The notes: a model not told the origin generated them from the sequence alone. 45,636 bases of DNA from Gammaproteobacteria bacterium (GCA_013041745.1 JABDRN010000040.1:1-45636); one strand, 5' to 3'. Counted from the first letter of the stretch, positions 9,359 through 18,397 are shown. A program made the numbers and translations.

Positions 9359-11083
9359 TTATCCGATGTTTCTTACCATGGTGCCGGCATTTTCAGCATT
9401 GCCACCACCCAAGGAGAGCGCTTCCTCCAGGTTAGCAGGTGCATCGAGTTTGAGCAGTTTATAGAGGTTTTTCAGTTGCGCGCGAAAAAGCTGATCAAAG
9501 TCATTCACACTTTCCGATGAATTCTTTTCACCGAACCACCAGAACCAGTCGGAGCCCTCACACACGGCCAGCTGACGCGTTGCAATCTCGACTTCTGCAT
9601 CATCCAGCACGCCGGCCGCCATGGTGTCATCGTATGCCATCTTTGCTTCAACCAGCCGGTCCCATGCACGGTTTTTATCGACCTCACCTATCCAGGTAGA
9701 AAATGAACCATATACCCAACTGCCGGCACAAAGCTTTTCTAACTGATGCGTTTTGACCTTCTTATTCAGTTTTGAAAAAGTAGTAGCCTTCACCAGTTTG
9801 TGACCAGATAAACGCTGATAGAGATGGTTTAAGAAATAATAGCCATTGTGCGGATAATATTCCCAGGCATTTTCACCATCGAGGATGACTGGTACCACGT
9901 GCCGGCCTGCACTGTTACCGAGGAAATCTGCGATGTTTTCCAGGTTATGCACCAGGTCATTGGCGGCATCTACTGAATTCATCTTACTGTACTCGAAACC
10001 GACCATGTCTGACAGGCCATCATCACGAAAGTACAGTTTCGCTTCATGCTCGTTCAATACATAGGGGTGGAACAACGCCCGCTTGCTATGCACTTTTTCC
10101 AGGTCATGTGTAGCAAGGTTCATACTATTACGCCATACGCCTTCACCGGAAGCAGTCCATTTAAAATCGAACTCTTCGATCATTGATATAGCATCTTCCG
10201 AGATCGCGCCTTCAGACAGCCAGATACCTTTTGGCCGCATACCAAAATAATGTTGAAAACAGTCTATGCCACGCTGGATATGCCAGCGCGAACGCTCTTC
10301 ACCACCAGGATAAGCATCATATGAAGGTGCCGGGTCATCTGGCTGCGCACAACGCATGTTCTCCATATCGTTTAACAGCGGTATGATAGGATGCCCGTAA
10401 GGTGTCATGGATATCTCTATCTGACCGTCTTCAGCCAGTTTGCGGTAACGGGGAATGAGACCGGAGATACAGTCATACATTAGTTCCAGCAGTGCCCGGC
10501 GATCCTCTTTATCGAAAAGCTGAGCCTTCTTGATCAGCATCTGCGAAGTTTCGGTCTGCTTCAGGGCATGACCGAGCCAGGCGATGTGATACCACACCAG
10601 TACATCGATGAAATACTGTGAATTCAGGTACTGCATGCAAACGGTATCCTGAATACCACATTCACCATCAGGAAACATGAACTTGAATGGCTTCAGCAGA
10701 TTTTTGAAAGCCGGGTAAGGGTCGATCATCTTCTCTGCGTTCGCTCGCTGGCAGTCACATAAAAGCTGGTAGCGTTCATCTGGCGCTTTAGGAACAGCGG
10801 TAGCACCTGATAACAGGTTGAGCATGGGGTCTTTCATGACCTTGCCATCATCCAGCCAGCCTTTCAGCTGCTGCGCATAGTCATCGAGCTGCTCTAGCAG
10901 AACCGGGGCAAAATTCACTACGACATGCATCTTCGGATGTGCTTCGAGATGCATCACCATGTCTTCGTAATCTTTTATCGCATGCAGGTAAACCCATGGC
11001 AATCTGTAATCACCATCGATCCCCTCCTGGTACCAGGGCTGGTGCATGTGCCAGCACAATACAAAATTTAGAGCCTTACTCAT
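9359..11083 (-). CDS. GH57-family glycoside hydrolase (alpha-amylase-like)
   Basis: A 574-residue GH57 enzyme acting on alpha-glucans; the exact reaction (amylase, 4-alpha-glucanotransferase or branching enzyme) cannot be settled by eye. The ordered GH57 motifs are visible: CWHMHQPWY near residue 10, DGQIEISMTPYGHP near 215, the nucleophile region GIWLSEGAI near 290, and VPVILDGENAWEYYP near 410 with the general-acid Asp. It sits between glgC (35 bases away) and malQ (3 bases) in the glycogen operon, so glycogen or maltodextrin is the likely substrate. No signal peptide is seen, so it should be cytoplasmic. Confidence 0.9.
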   Translation of the reverse strand: MSKALNFVLCWHMHQPWYQEGIDGDYRLPWVYLHAIKDYEDMVMHLEAHPKMHVVVNFAPVLLEQLDDYAQQLKGWLDDGKVMKDPMLNLLSGATAVPKAPDERYQLLCDCQRANAEKMIDPYPAFKNLLKPFKFMFPDGECGIQDTVCMQYLNSQYFIDVLVWYHIAWLGHALKQTETSQMLIKKAQLFDKEDRRALLELMYDCISGLIPRYRKLAEDGQIEISMTPYGHPIIPLLNDMENMRCAQPDDPAPSYDAYPGGEERSRWHIQRGIDCFQHYFGMRPKGIWLSEGAISEDAISMIEEFDFKWTASGEGVWRNSMNLATHDLEKVHSKRALFHPYVLNEHEAKLYFRDDGLSDMVGFEYSKMNSVDAANDLVHNLENIADFLGNSAGRHVVPVILDGENAWEYYPHNGYYFLNHLYQRLSGHKLVKATTFSKLNKKVKTHQLEKLCAGSWVYGSFSTWIGEVDKNRAWDRLVEAKMAYDDTMAAGVLDDAEVEIATRQLAVCEGSDWFWWFGEKNSSESVNDFDQLFRAQLKNLYKLLKLDAPANLEEALSLGGGNAENAGTMVRNIG

Positions 11084-11118
11084 CTTAAGATCCGTATTCG
11101 GTTACATTTGAAAAACAT

Positions 11119-12441
11119 CTAGGCAGATTCTTTCAACATCTCTTTATCGACGACATAGAGGTGCTGATCGAGCATCTCGGGCGTGACCAGGACGATACCG
11201 CTCTCGGTCACATGAAAACGCTTCCTGTCTTCTTCGATATCTTCGCCGATTATCGTACCATCTTCTATTCTGCATGCCTTGTCTATTATCGCACGGTTTA
11301 TACGGCAGTTTTTACCGATAGATACTTTTGGCAGAATAACACTATCCTTGATGGCAGTGCCGCGCTCGATCTCTGTGGCGAAGAAGATGACAGAACGTTT
11401 GACCCTGGCACCGGACAGGATACAACCGCCTGAGACCAGTGAATCGATAGCCTGGCCACGCACATTCTCATCATCGAAGATGAATTTTGCTGGTGGATGC
11501 TGTGTCTGGTATGTCCAGATTGGCCAGTCACGGGAATACAGGTTGAGCTCCGGTTCTACATCACACAGCTCTATGTTGGCCTTCCAGTATGAATCGATGG
11601 TACCCACATCGCGCCAGTAGGCAGCATTTCCATCAGCATCCTCGAACGGATAGGCATGGGCCGTACAGGTCGAGATACTCTTGGGCACAATGTCTTTACC
11701 GAAATCGTGAGCGGACTCTTTATCTTCCGCATCGGCGATCAGGCTGGCATAAAGATAGGCCGTGGAAAATATATAGATACCCATCGATGCCAGTGACTTG
11801 TCCGCTTTACCAGGGATCGTGTCCGGATCAGCCGGCTTCTCTGTAAACTTGGTAATCCGGTAATCAGTATCGATCGACATGACGCCAAATTCAGTGGCTT
11901 CTTCTCGTGGTACTTCGATGCAGCCGACAGTAAGATCAGAGCCTGTGCTCACATGCTGATACAGCATCTTCGAATAGTCCATGGTATAGATGTGGTCACC
12001 GCCCAGCACGATGACATTTTCAGGTTCGTGACGTCGGATGATATCGATATTCTGATACAGGGCATCGGCGGTACCGCGATACCACTCACTATCGACTCGT
12101 TGCTGTGCCGGGATAACCTCGACGAACTCACCAATCTCGGCACGCATAAATCCCCAGGCACGTTGCAGGTGCCTGATCAGGGAATGCGACTTGTACTGTG
12201 TCAGCACACCGATACGGCGCAGTCCTGAATTTACGCAATTCGATAATGCAAAATCGATGATGCGGTACTTACCGCCAAATGGCACGGCAGGCTTGGCACG
12301 CCATTTGGTCAGCCCCTTGAGCCTCGACCCCGAACCGCCGGCCAGCACCAGGACCAAGGTTTTACGAGTCAGTTCGCTGCCGGTGTTCGCATCGGTGTAA
12401 TAACGATAGTTTTTTGATTGTGTTTTCGTGGTATTGCTCAT
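11119..12441 (-). CDS. glgC: Glucose-1-phosphate adenylyltransferase
   Basis: Makes ADP-glucose from glucose 1-phosphate and ATP, the committed and usually allosterically controlled step of bacterial glycogen synthesis. The nucleotidyltransferase motif LVLAGGSGSRLKGLT is near residues 31-45, followed by KPAVPFGGKYRIIDFALSN. The fold ends in a left-handed beta-helix with VILPKVSIGKNCRINRAIID. Its 440 residues match the family (about 420-435). The start overlaps the glk stop by 4 bases, coupling sugar phosphorylation to ADP-glucose synthesis. Confidence 0.97.
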   Translation of the reverse strand: MSNTTKTQSKNYRYYTDANTGSELTRKTLVLVLAGGSGSRLKGLTKWRAKPAVPFGGKYRIIDFALSNCVNSGLRRIGVLTQYKSHSLIRHLQRAWGFMRAEIGEFVEVIPAQQRVDSEWYRGTADALYQNIDIIRRHEPENVIVLGGDHIYTMDYSKMLYQHVSTGSDLTVGCIEVPREEATEFGVMSIDTDYRITKFTEKPADPDTIPGKADKSLASMGIYIFSTAYLYASLIADAEDKESAHDFGKDIVPKSISTCTAHAYPFEDADGNAAYWRDVGTIDSYWKANIELCDVEPELNLYSRDWPIWTYQTQHPPAKFIFDDENVRGQAIDSLVSGGCILSGARVKRSVIFFATEIERGTAIKDSVILPKVSIGKNCRINRAIIDKACRIEDGTIIGEDIEEDRKRFHVTESGIVLVTPEMLDQHLYVVDKEMLKESA

Positions 12442-13433
12442 CTCTTTACCCGTTGTGTTTTAACTGCTTCTGACATAGCGCCGAGCACCCCTATTCGTTC
12501 ATCGGTGACCAGATAAACTGTTACCTGCTCGACCAGGTTACGCATCCTTCCCTTGTTAAGGTAAGCATGAATAAATTCTTCAGACTGCATCCGCTGCACC
12601 ATCTTGGCAGCTATACCGCCGGTGATATAGATGCCAGCAGATGGTTTAAATAACATCGCGATGTTGCCGATAAAAGATCCGTAGATCTGTACGAACAGGT
12701 TCATCGCCTCGTCCGCTGCCGCATTATCCAGCGACTGTTCATTTACCCAGCTGGCAGTGATCTCGTCACGCTGCAATTCATCGCCCCGCTCACCGGCACA
12801 AAACTCATAGAGTGAAACCAGGCCGCCGCCGGACAGGATCCTTTCATAAGAAACGTGGCCATGGCGCTCTCGTAAAAACTGCAACAGCCTGATCTGGGTA
12901 TCGTCCACCGGGGCAAAATCGACATGACCACCCTCGGTATCATAAGCACGCACTTCACCGGCATCATCCTGCGCCCATGCGACACCGAGCCCGGTTCCGG
13001 CACCTACTGCCACTCGAGTAGCATTATCGTTCAAATCAGCGGCATTTGAAATGCCTGCGTTCAAAACAATCTGATCTTTTTGCTGCAACTGACCAGTGCC
13101 AAGAGCAGAAGCCTGGAAATCATTCATAAATGACACACTTTTGAAACCGAAAGTGTCTTTCAATGCCTGTTTTTCGATGACCCAGGGTAAGTTGGTCAAT
13201 CGTGCAGAACTCTCGCTGACCAGCCCCGGTAGAGCAAGGACTAGTGACTCCGCCTGGCCGTTGGTCAAGCCACTGTCATCGATGAACGCTTTCAGTAATG
13301 CTTCAAAACTATCAAACTCACCACTGACGTAGCGTGACTCATACAATACCCTGCCCTGATCACCGACATCGGCATAGATCAACCGCGTTTTTGTACCACC
13401 GACGTCTGCCGCAATGAAACTCATTGCATCCAC
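12438..13433 (-). CDS. glk: Glucokinase
   Basis: Phosphorylates glucose with ATP to glucose 6-phosphate in the cytoplasm. The N-terminal phosphate-binding motif ADVGGTKTRLIYAD is at residues 9-22, FMNDFQASALG holds the glucose-contacting Asn/Asp, and VAVGAGTGLGVAW the second phosphate motif. At 331 residues it fits the bacterial Glk family (PF02685) rather than ROK kinases. It is the first gene of the minus-strand glycogen operon. Placing it with glgC and zwf suggests control of the split between storage and oxidation of glucose. Confidence 0.93.
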   Translation of the reverse strand: MDAMSFIAADVGGTKTRLIYADVGDQGRVLYESRYVSGEFDSFEALLKAFIDDSGLTNGQAESLVLALPGLVSESSARLTNLPWVIEKQALKDTFGFKSVSFMNDFQASALGTGQLQQKDQIVLNAGISNAADLNDNATRVAVGAGTGLGVAWAQDDAGEVRAYDTEGGHVDFAPVDDTQIRLLQFLRERHGHVSYERILSGGGLVSLYEFCAGERGDELQRDEITASWVNEQSLDNAAADEAMNLFVQIYGSFIGNIAMLFKPSAGIYITGGIAAKMVQRMQSEEFIHAYLNKGRMRNLVEQVTVYLVTDERIGVLGAMSEAVKTQRVKR

Positions 13434-13551
13434 CCGTCTTTATTGCATGATATAAATGAATTCAATCCTTTTCGCATAAACCTGGATCTGTTTTGATACT
13501 TTATTTTCCAGCCTTCGGCTTGCTTCGATATTGCTAAGCATTCTGGCTACG

Positions 13552-13580
13552 AATATAAAATCTGTGTACTAACAAGGCAA
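13552..13580 (-). promoter_or_regulatory. Candidate sigma-70 promoter of the glk-glg operon
   Basis: On the minus strand a -35-like TTGCCT (13580-13575) is followed after exactly 17 bases by TATATT (13557-13552). This leaves a leader of about 110 bases before the glk ATG at 13433. It is the best sigma-70 match in the 233-base gap between the fnr-like gene and glk. Inference only. Confidence 0.4.
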
Positions 13581-13666
13581 GACATGAAGACGCTGTTCTT
13601 GACCTATGTCTTGAAAAAATCGGACGCGATATTGAACGATCCCGTTGTTACACCATCTTCGAGTTT

Positions 13667-14449
13667 TCATCGTGACACCTGGGTTCCCGCTATCTCCAGC
13701 AGACAGTCAAAGTCATAGATCTGGATCTTACGCCGAGTGACTACCAGCATGCCGCTGTCCTGAAACCGCCTTAATGTCCGACTCACTGTTTCTATGGCGA
13801 GGCCCAGGTAGTTCGCAATATCCTGGCGCGTCATAGTAAGCTCAAATACATCGGCAGACTGGCCAAGCTTTTTGAAGTGCTTTGAGATATTAACCAGGAA
13901 ACTGGCCATACGGCCGTCAGCATCTTTTCTCGCTAGCATCAGCATGAGGTTATGGTCACGTATCAGGCGGTCTGAGACCAGGTGAAGAAACCCTCTGCCA
14001 AGGCCTGCTTCCGGCAGGTTGCTAAGCGGCAACTTGCAGATCGTGCTCGTCTCCAGCGAAATGGCCGATGATATATAGGAATCTGCACCCATACCATCCA
14101 GACCAACAACATCACCAGTGTGGTAAAAGTTCAATACCTGCTCCTCACCATCCTCCATGATGACATAAGATTTTACCGAGCCGCTGCTGACGACGTACAA
14201 CGCATCAGCTTCATCCTCCGCACGGTACATATGTTCACCACGAAGATAGACTTTCCTGTTTTTCATCAGCTGGTATGAGTGGCCATTGCGTATGGTCATC
14301 TGTTCGACGAGACAGTTACCACTGGCATTACAGCTCTTGCAGGATAAAACTTCGAGTGAGGGTTGGGCATACCCCACACCCTCGGTATCAGCCGTACCGT
14401 TTGCTGCGGGGTTAACTGCTTCACTAGACACTGTTTTCTGTAACCGCAT
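13667..14449 (-). CDS. fnr: Crp/Fnr-family oxygen-responsive regulator (Fnr/Anr type)
   Basis: Global transcription factor expected to bind TTGAT-N4-ATCAA sites as a dimer when its 4Fe-4S cluster is intact under low oxygen. All four cluster ligands are visible. C37, C40 and C46 form CX2CX5C, as in E. coli FNR, and C138 lies in TSTICKLP, equivalent to FNR C122. The cyclic-nucleotide-type beta-roll covers about residues 60-170. The helix-turn-helix MTRQDIANYLGLAIETVSR with the E-x2-SR recognition residues lies near 205-225. The start has a GAGAGG site 8 bases upstream. It is divergent from a PAS-type kinase/regulator pair, which suggests a joint oxygen/redox response. Confidence 0.93.
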   Translation of the reverse strand: MRLQKTVSSEAVNPAANGTADTEGVGYAQPSLEVLSCKSCNASGNCLVEQMTIRNGHSYQLMKNRKVYLRGEHMYRAEDEADALYVVSSGSVKSYVIMEDGEEQVLNFYHTGDVVGLDGMGADSYISSAISLETSTICKLPLSNLPEAGLGRGFLHLVSDRLIRDHNLMLMLARKDADGRMASFLVNISKHFKKLGQSADVFELTMTRQDIANYLGLAIETVSRTLRRFQDSGMLVVTRRKIQIYDFDCLLEIAGTQVSR

Positions 14450-14597
14450 TACATTTTCCTCTCATTTCAGCCTGGCGATGACATTCGCCGTTAGCATGGC
14501 CTGTAAATTGCAGGTAGACTATCGGGGATTACCTGATACCCGCATAAGGCGTTCATCGAATAACATTGCGACTATATCACCAGATTGTTAACAAAAC

Positions 14598-15866
14598 GTG
14601 AAAACGACATACACATTCATACTGCTCGCTACGATTACATTCACTGCAACAACGCTCGTTTTCGGCATTTCGATGTTTTCCTTACATTTCGGGCTCATAG
14701 AAACAGCCAGTGTCGAGTCATCGGGAACCTTTGACCTGAAGCAGCTGGATAATCAGATCATGCGTTCGTCCGCTATTGCATTGACGCTGGCTCTGATCAT
14801 AACCATACTGGCGAGCGCCATCTACTTTCGCATCACGCGACCGTTGCTACGCAAGGTAGAACAGCAGGCTGAAACATTTCATACGCTGGCAAAAACTGCA
14901 CATGAAGCGATATTCCTTATCGATATAAACGGCATCATCCAGTTCATGAACCCTGCTGCTGAAGCACTTTTCGGATACACCTCGAAAGAACTGCTGGGAC
15001 ATAATATAAATCAACTGATGCCTTCACCGCACCGTGAAAAGCACGACAGTTATATCACCAAATACCTGAACACCGGTATCAAAAACATCATCGGTACCGG
15101 TCGGCAACTGATAGGTCAGCGAAAAGATGGCAGCCAGTTCCCGATGTACCTGTCTTTAGGAGAGATATCCCTGGCGCACACCCACCTCTTTGCCGGCCTG
15201 ATCATGGATCTCAGCACCCAGCAGAAACTGCAGCGCGAAGTGCTCGCCATACCGGCACGAGAACAGCAACGTATCGGAGAAGAGCTGCATGACGGTCTCG
15301 GTCAGCAACTCACAGGACTTAGCATGCTCGCACAGAGCCTGCTGAACAAGGCAACCAAACCGGAACATGAACTGGCCAGCCAGCTGGCAAACGGGCTGAA
15401 TGAAGCCATGACCCAGGTTCGAGCATTGTCTCGTGGCATGATGCCGATTCAGATCTATGCGGATGGTTTCATGATATCACTCCAGGAGATAACAGAAACC
15501 ATACAGCAGCAGAGCCAGATACCGATAAAACTGCAGATCGATGATGTCGTACTTTTATTCGACGATGCTACCGCCACCCATCTCTACCGTATCGTACAGG
15601 AGTCACTGAACAATGCCGTCAAACATGCTGATGCCAGCCAGATTAATGTTTCACTGCGGGTAGAAGACGATCATGGCTTGCTGGAGATAATCGATAACGG
15701 CATCGGTATACCAGCTGATATCGCCGGTGCGGCGGGCCTCGGATTAAATATCATGAAGCACCGCTGTGGCCTGTTCGACGGAGAGATAGCCATCAACCCG
15801 GCCGGTGAACGCGGCACAAAAGTCAGCTGCCGGTTCCCTCTCAGCCAGCCGGAGGTGGTCGACTGA
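14598..15866 (+). CDS. PAS sensor histidine kinase (FixL-like PAS, NarX-type kinase core)
   Basis: Membrane histidine kinase of 422 residues. TM1 is about residues 7-31 and TM2 about 58-77, with a short periplasmic loop, then a PAS domain (about 93-210). The HisKA_3 dimerisation box REQQRIGEELHDGLGQQLTG carries phosphoacceptor H231, and a HATPase domain with NNAVKHADA and DNGIGIP ends the protein. The PAS domain has HREKHDSYITKYLNTG (H149) and GTGRQLIGQRKDG (R169), matching positions of the haem ligand His200 and the distal Arg220 of Bradyrhizobium FixL. Haem-based oxygen sensing is therefore plausible but unproven. It starts at GTG 14598 and its stop overlaps the next gene's ATG by one base. 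Confidence 0.88.
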   Translation: MKTTYTFILLATITFTATTLVFGISMFSLHFGLIETASVESSGTFDLKQLDNQIMRSSAIALTLALIITILASAIYFRITRPLLRKVEQQAETFHTLAKTAHEAIFLIDINGIIQFMNPAAEALFGYTSKELLGHNINQLMPSPHREKHDSYITKYLNTGIKNIIGTGRQLIGQRKDGSQFPMYLSLGEISLAHTHLFAGLIMDLSTQQKLQREVLAIPAREQQRIGEELHDGLGQQLTGLSMLAQSLLNKATKPEHELASQLANGLNEAMTQVRALSRGMMPIQIYADGFMISLQEITETIQQQSQIPIKLQIDDVVLLFDDATATHLYRIVQESLNNAVKHADASQINVSLRVEDDHGLLEIIDNGIGIPADIAGAAGLGLNIMKHRCGLFDGEIAINPAGERGTKVSCRFPLSQPEVVD

Positions 15867-16504
15867 TGGCACATATAATGATCGTCGACGACCACCCGCT
15901 GGTAAGAGCCGGTTTCGCACAGCTGATCGCAGACACACCCGACCTTAAAGTCTGCGGTGAAGCATCCGACATGGCAACAGCACTCAAACTGATCGAGTCT
16001 ATCTCGCCAGACCTGGCTATTATCGATCTGTCACTTGCATCAGGCAGCGGTCTCGACCTGATTGAACATATCAAAGCCAGGGACAGCGACATGCTGATGC
16101 TGGTGGCCTCGATGCACGAAGAGTCACTTTATGCAGAGCGTGTACTGACTGCCGGTGCCAGGGGCTATATCAACAAGCAGGAGGCACAGGACAAGATAAT
16201 TCAGGCCATTCGACAGGTACTCAGTGGAAAAGTCTACCTGAGTGAGCATATGACCGAACGCATATTGAACAACATGGTAAGCAGCAGTGAAGACAAGCGA
16301 GATATAGAGGCCTTATCCAACCGTGAGCTGCAGGTATTCGAGATGATCGGCCAGGGATTTGCCACCAGTAAAATGGCGGAACAGCTGAACTTGAGTATCA
16401 AGACGATTGAGACCCATCAGGCCCATATCAAGAAGAAACTTAACCTGTCCTCAGCTCACGAGCTGACACACCGCGCTATCCGCTGGATACTTGAACAGGG
16501 CTAG
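15866..16504 (+). CDS. NarL/FixJ-family response regulator
   Basis: 212-residue cytoplasmic regulator, partner of the preceding kinase (TGATG start-stop overlap). The receiver domain (about 1-120) shows the acidic pair in MIVDDHPLVRAG, phosphoacceptor Asp in LAIIDLSLASG, and the Lys in YINKQEA. The C-terminal LuxR-type helix-turn-helix runs LSNRELQVFEMIGQGFATSKMAEQLNLSIKTIETH near 145-185. The neighbourhood (Fnr, FixL-like PAS) suggests control of respiratory or oxygen-dependent genes. Targets are not visible from the window. Confidence 0.93.
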   Translation: MAHIMIVDDHPLVRAGFAQLIADTPDLKVCGEASDMATALKLIESISPDLAIIDLSLASGSGLDLIEHIKARDSDMLMLVASMHEESLYAERVLTAGARGYINKQEAQDKIIQAIRQVLSGKVYLSEHMTERILNNMVSSSEDKRDIEALSNRELQVFEMIGQGFATSKMAEQLNLSIKTIETHQAHIKKKLNLSSAHELTHRAIRWILEQG

Positions 16505-16567
16505 GGTTAAGGGTAAAGACAGGCTAAAGTCGCCATGGAAGAAGAGTATTAACCATCGATTGCGACA

Positions 16568-16861
16568 TCAGCGCTGCTCATTATCCAGTGCCTCATCGCA
16601 GATATCTTTATATAAATGCGACATCGATAGACAGAAGTCCTGTAATTCAGGATAGTTGACTATCAGGTGCATGGCGAGACCTGCATCCTTAAGCTCCTTA
16701 CATAGATATTCAAAATCAACGTCATTGATAGGTTCCCCCCTATCAAGTTTGTCTTTGATCCTGAACAACCTTGGCAGACGATGCTGCTCGAACTCCTGCA
16801 CCAGTGTCTGAATGATGCCTATATGTTGTTCATGTAAATCGATAGCTACTGGTTTTCTCAC
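16568..16861 (-). CDS. Small hypothetical acidic helical protein
   Basis: 97 residues, no signal peptide and no membrane segment. The sequence looks all-helical and charged, with His and Asp/Glu clusters (for example DLHEQHIGIIQ near residue 8 and DFEYLCKELKDAGL near 46), but I recognise no family. Start ATG at 16861. It is convergent with the response regulator and upstream, on the same strand, of nothing obvious. Codon use and charge pattern look like a real gene. Confidence 0.6.
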   Translation of the reverse strand: MRKPVAIDLHEQHIGIIQTLVQEFEQHRLPRLFRIKDKLDRGEPINDVDFEYLCKELKDAGLAMHLIVNYPELQDFCLSMSHLYKDICDEALDNEQR

Positions 16862-16913
16862 TAATCGCTCCTGCTTCCCACTGTTCTGATGCGCGCATCA
16901 ATGCAGATCAAGA

Positions 16914-16939
16914 AAGCAGGCTGAAGCTTCAACCTGCTT
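16914..16939 (-). terminator. Rho-independent terminator of the sulfur-globule-like gene
   Basis: An inverted repeat AAGCAGG...CCTGCTT with an inner palindrome TGAAGCTTCA (one mismatch) lies 20 bases past the stop at 16960. On the minus strand it is followed by a short T-rich run (TTTCTTG). Confidence 0.6.
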
Positions 16940-16959
16940 GTCTATGATCTCAACGATGT

Positions 16960-17364
16960 TTATCGAGCTGCAGGTGCGGCCGGCGCAGCTGGTGGCGGCG
17001 CATAATATCCAGGGCCAGGACCATAGTAGGGACGGTTATAATAACCATTATTATTATAATAACTACTATTGTTATCCCAACGATTGTCCCAGTTGTTATA
17101 ACCGTTACCGTAATGCTGATTACGAGCATCACCACGACCGCTGCCGCGTGCATTACCACTCATATTAAAGTTGAAGCTGCCATCGACATCGCCATCCACA
17201 TCACCAGAACCATCACCGTAACCTGAGCCATAGCCATCATTATTCCAGCGGTTGTTGTTGTTCCAGTTGTTGTTGCTACTACTATTATTGTCATTCCACC
17301 AGGCACTTGCCGATGTAGAAGCAAGCAAAATCGCTGCGGCTGCCGCAGTCAGTAATATTTTCAT
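16960..17364 (-). CDS. Secreted Asn/Gly/Tyr-rich protein, sulfur-globule-protein-like
   Basis: 134 residues. A clear signal peptide (MKILLTAAAAAILLASTSASA) is followed by WWNDNN, a run rich in Asn, Gly, Asp, Tyr and Trp, a middle with GDGSGDVDGDVDGSFNFNMSG, and a Pro/Tyr/Ala C-terminus. This is the composition and layout of the sulfur globule envelope proteins of Allochromatium and related sulfur oxidisers: signal peptide, SAWW start, FNFNM-type core, GY repeats. Such proteins coat periplasmic S0 globules. The RBS GGAGGA is strong, and the gene stands alone with its own terminator, consistent with abundant expression. It could also be another low-complexity secreted protein; the assignment is by pattern. 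Confidence 0.7.
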   Translation of the reverse strand: MKILLTAAAAAILLASTSASAWWNDNNSSSNNNWNNNNRWNNDGYGSGYGDGSGDVDGDVDGSFNFNMSGNARGSGRGDARNQHYGNGYNNWDNRWDNNSSYYNNNGYYNRPYYGPGPGYYAPPPAAPAAPAAR

Positions 17365-17734
17365 TTGTTATCCTCCACGGAACGTTAATTGAAAAACATC
17401 ACAGAATCATCAATGTTCCTGTGAATAACTGGATAAAAACCAGTTTTCTAAACCGGATAGTACCTGAGTTATAAGGCTTATTAATGATGCATGTCAACCA
17501 TTTCCTGTCATAACAGCTCTATTTTTTAATTATTTCTTAGCCTATCTTCGCCATGAAGTATTTTAAAACTTAGAATTTTTATCATTTATCACGAAACTAT
17601 AAAACAATGATACAAAAAAACAATATATTAATTCTGCTTAGCTATGATTGCGATGTATGCTGTACATTTAGGGTTTGTCTCTTAACTGAGACAATCGCTT
17701 GATGACAATGATTTGAAGCTACTGAAAATGAGGC
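17365..17734. other. AT-rich intergenic region upstream of the sulfur-globule-like gene
   Basis: 370 bases without a gene, clearly more AT-rich than its surroundings. It contains the Shine-Dalgarno for the gene at 17364, a small hairpin AACTGG/CCAGTT at 17427-17446 in the presumed 5' leader, and another TGTCTC/GAGACA at 17674-17691 beyond the NUDIX gene. The second lacks a T-run on the relevant strand, so I do not call it a terminator. No convincing -35/-10 pair stands out. Confidence 0.5.
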
Positions 17735-18337
17735 TTACAGCCACTCTTTTCGAATACGCTCACGGTTTAGCCTGAACCACTGCATGGCGATGATGGGCAT
17801 GGCCGAGTCGATCCGTCCGCTATCCAGCCAGTCAAAAGCCTGCTGGCTGGGAACGACATGAACCCTGATGTCTTCGCCTTCTTCATCCAGGCCATGAATA
17901 CCACCGACATCTGAACTATCGGTACGGGCAAAAAATAAAGACACCTGTTCGTTTGATCCGCCCGGGCTGGAATAACATTTGTGCATCAGCTCGACATCAC
18001 TCAATATACAGCCCGCTTCTTCTAATGCTTCACGGTGCACGACGTCTTCTGCCGATTCGCCGGGCTCCTGGTAACCGGCGATAACTTCGATGAGCCACGG
18101 GCCTGCGCTATCTTCACCGGCACCTATCCTGAACTGCTCTATCAGTACCACCTCATCTCGAACCGGGTCATAAGGCAACACTGCAACAGCATGCCCTCTG
18201 TCTATTATCTCCCTGACGAGAACGGGACTTTGACCACCGGCGAACAGGTCATGCTGCAACTCGACTTCAGTCAGTTTGAAGAAACCTCTATAGCGTAACT
18301 TTTTCTTGATGATCGACCATTTCATATTGGCAGGCAT
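17735..18337 (-). CDS. nudF: NUDIX hydrolase, ADP-ribose pyrophosphatase type
   Basis: Hydrolyses ADP-ribose (and related nucleoside diphosphate sugars) to AMP and ribose 5-phosphate. Counting from the TTG at 18346, the Nudix box is complete: G91-x5-E97-x7-R105-E106-x2-E109-E110-x-G112 (GYQEPGESAEDVVHREALEE). The upstream IEQFRIGAG and WLIEVIAG segments are typical of the ADPRase (NudF) subgroup. The frame opens with TTG at 18346. The first ATG is at 18337, which I chose, and another lies at 18325. No strong RBS decides between them. About 200 residues, normal for NudF. Confidence 0.88.
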   Translation of the reverse strand: MPANMKWSIIKKKLRYRGFFKLTEVELQHDLFAGGQSPVLVREIIDRGHAVAVLPYDPVRDEVVLIEQFRIGAGEDSAGPWLIEVIAGYQEPGESAEDVVHREALEEAGCILSDVELMHKCYSSPGGSNEQVSLFFARTDSSDVGGIHGLDEEGEDIRVHVVPSQQAFDWLDSGRIDSAMPIIAMQWFRLNRERIRKEWL

Positions 18338-18397
18338 CTTGCACAATATTTACAGGATAAACAAACGATTACTCATAAACACCTGGAGAGTAGCTGC

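Noticed and set aside
14450-14597. Possible NarL heptamers or an Fnr box in the fnr/kinase gap
   Set aside because: Only partial matches (TACC-type words); no TTGAT-N4-ATCAA palindrome is visible.
17674-17691. Hairpin TGTCTC/GAGACA after the NUDIX gene
   Set aside because: No T-run on the minus strand, so it does not qualify as an intrinsic terminator.
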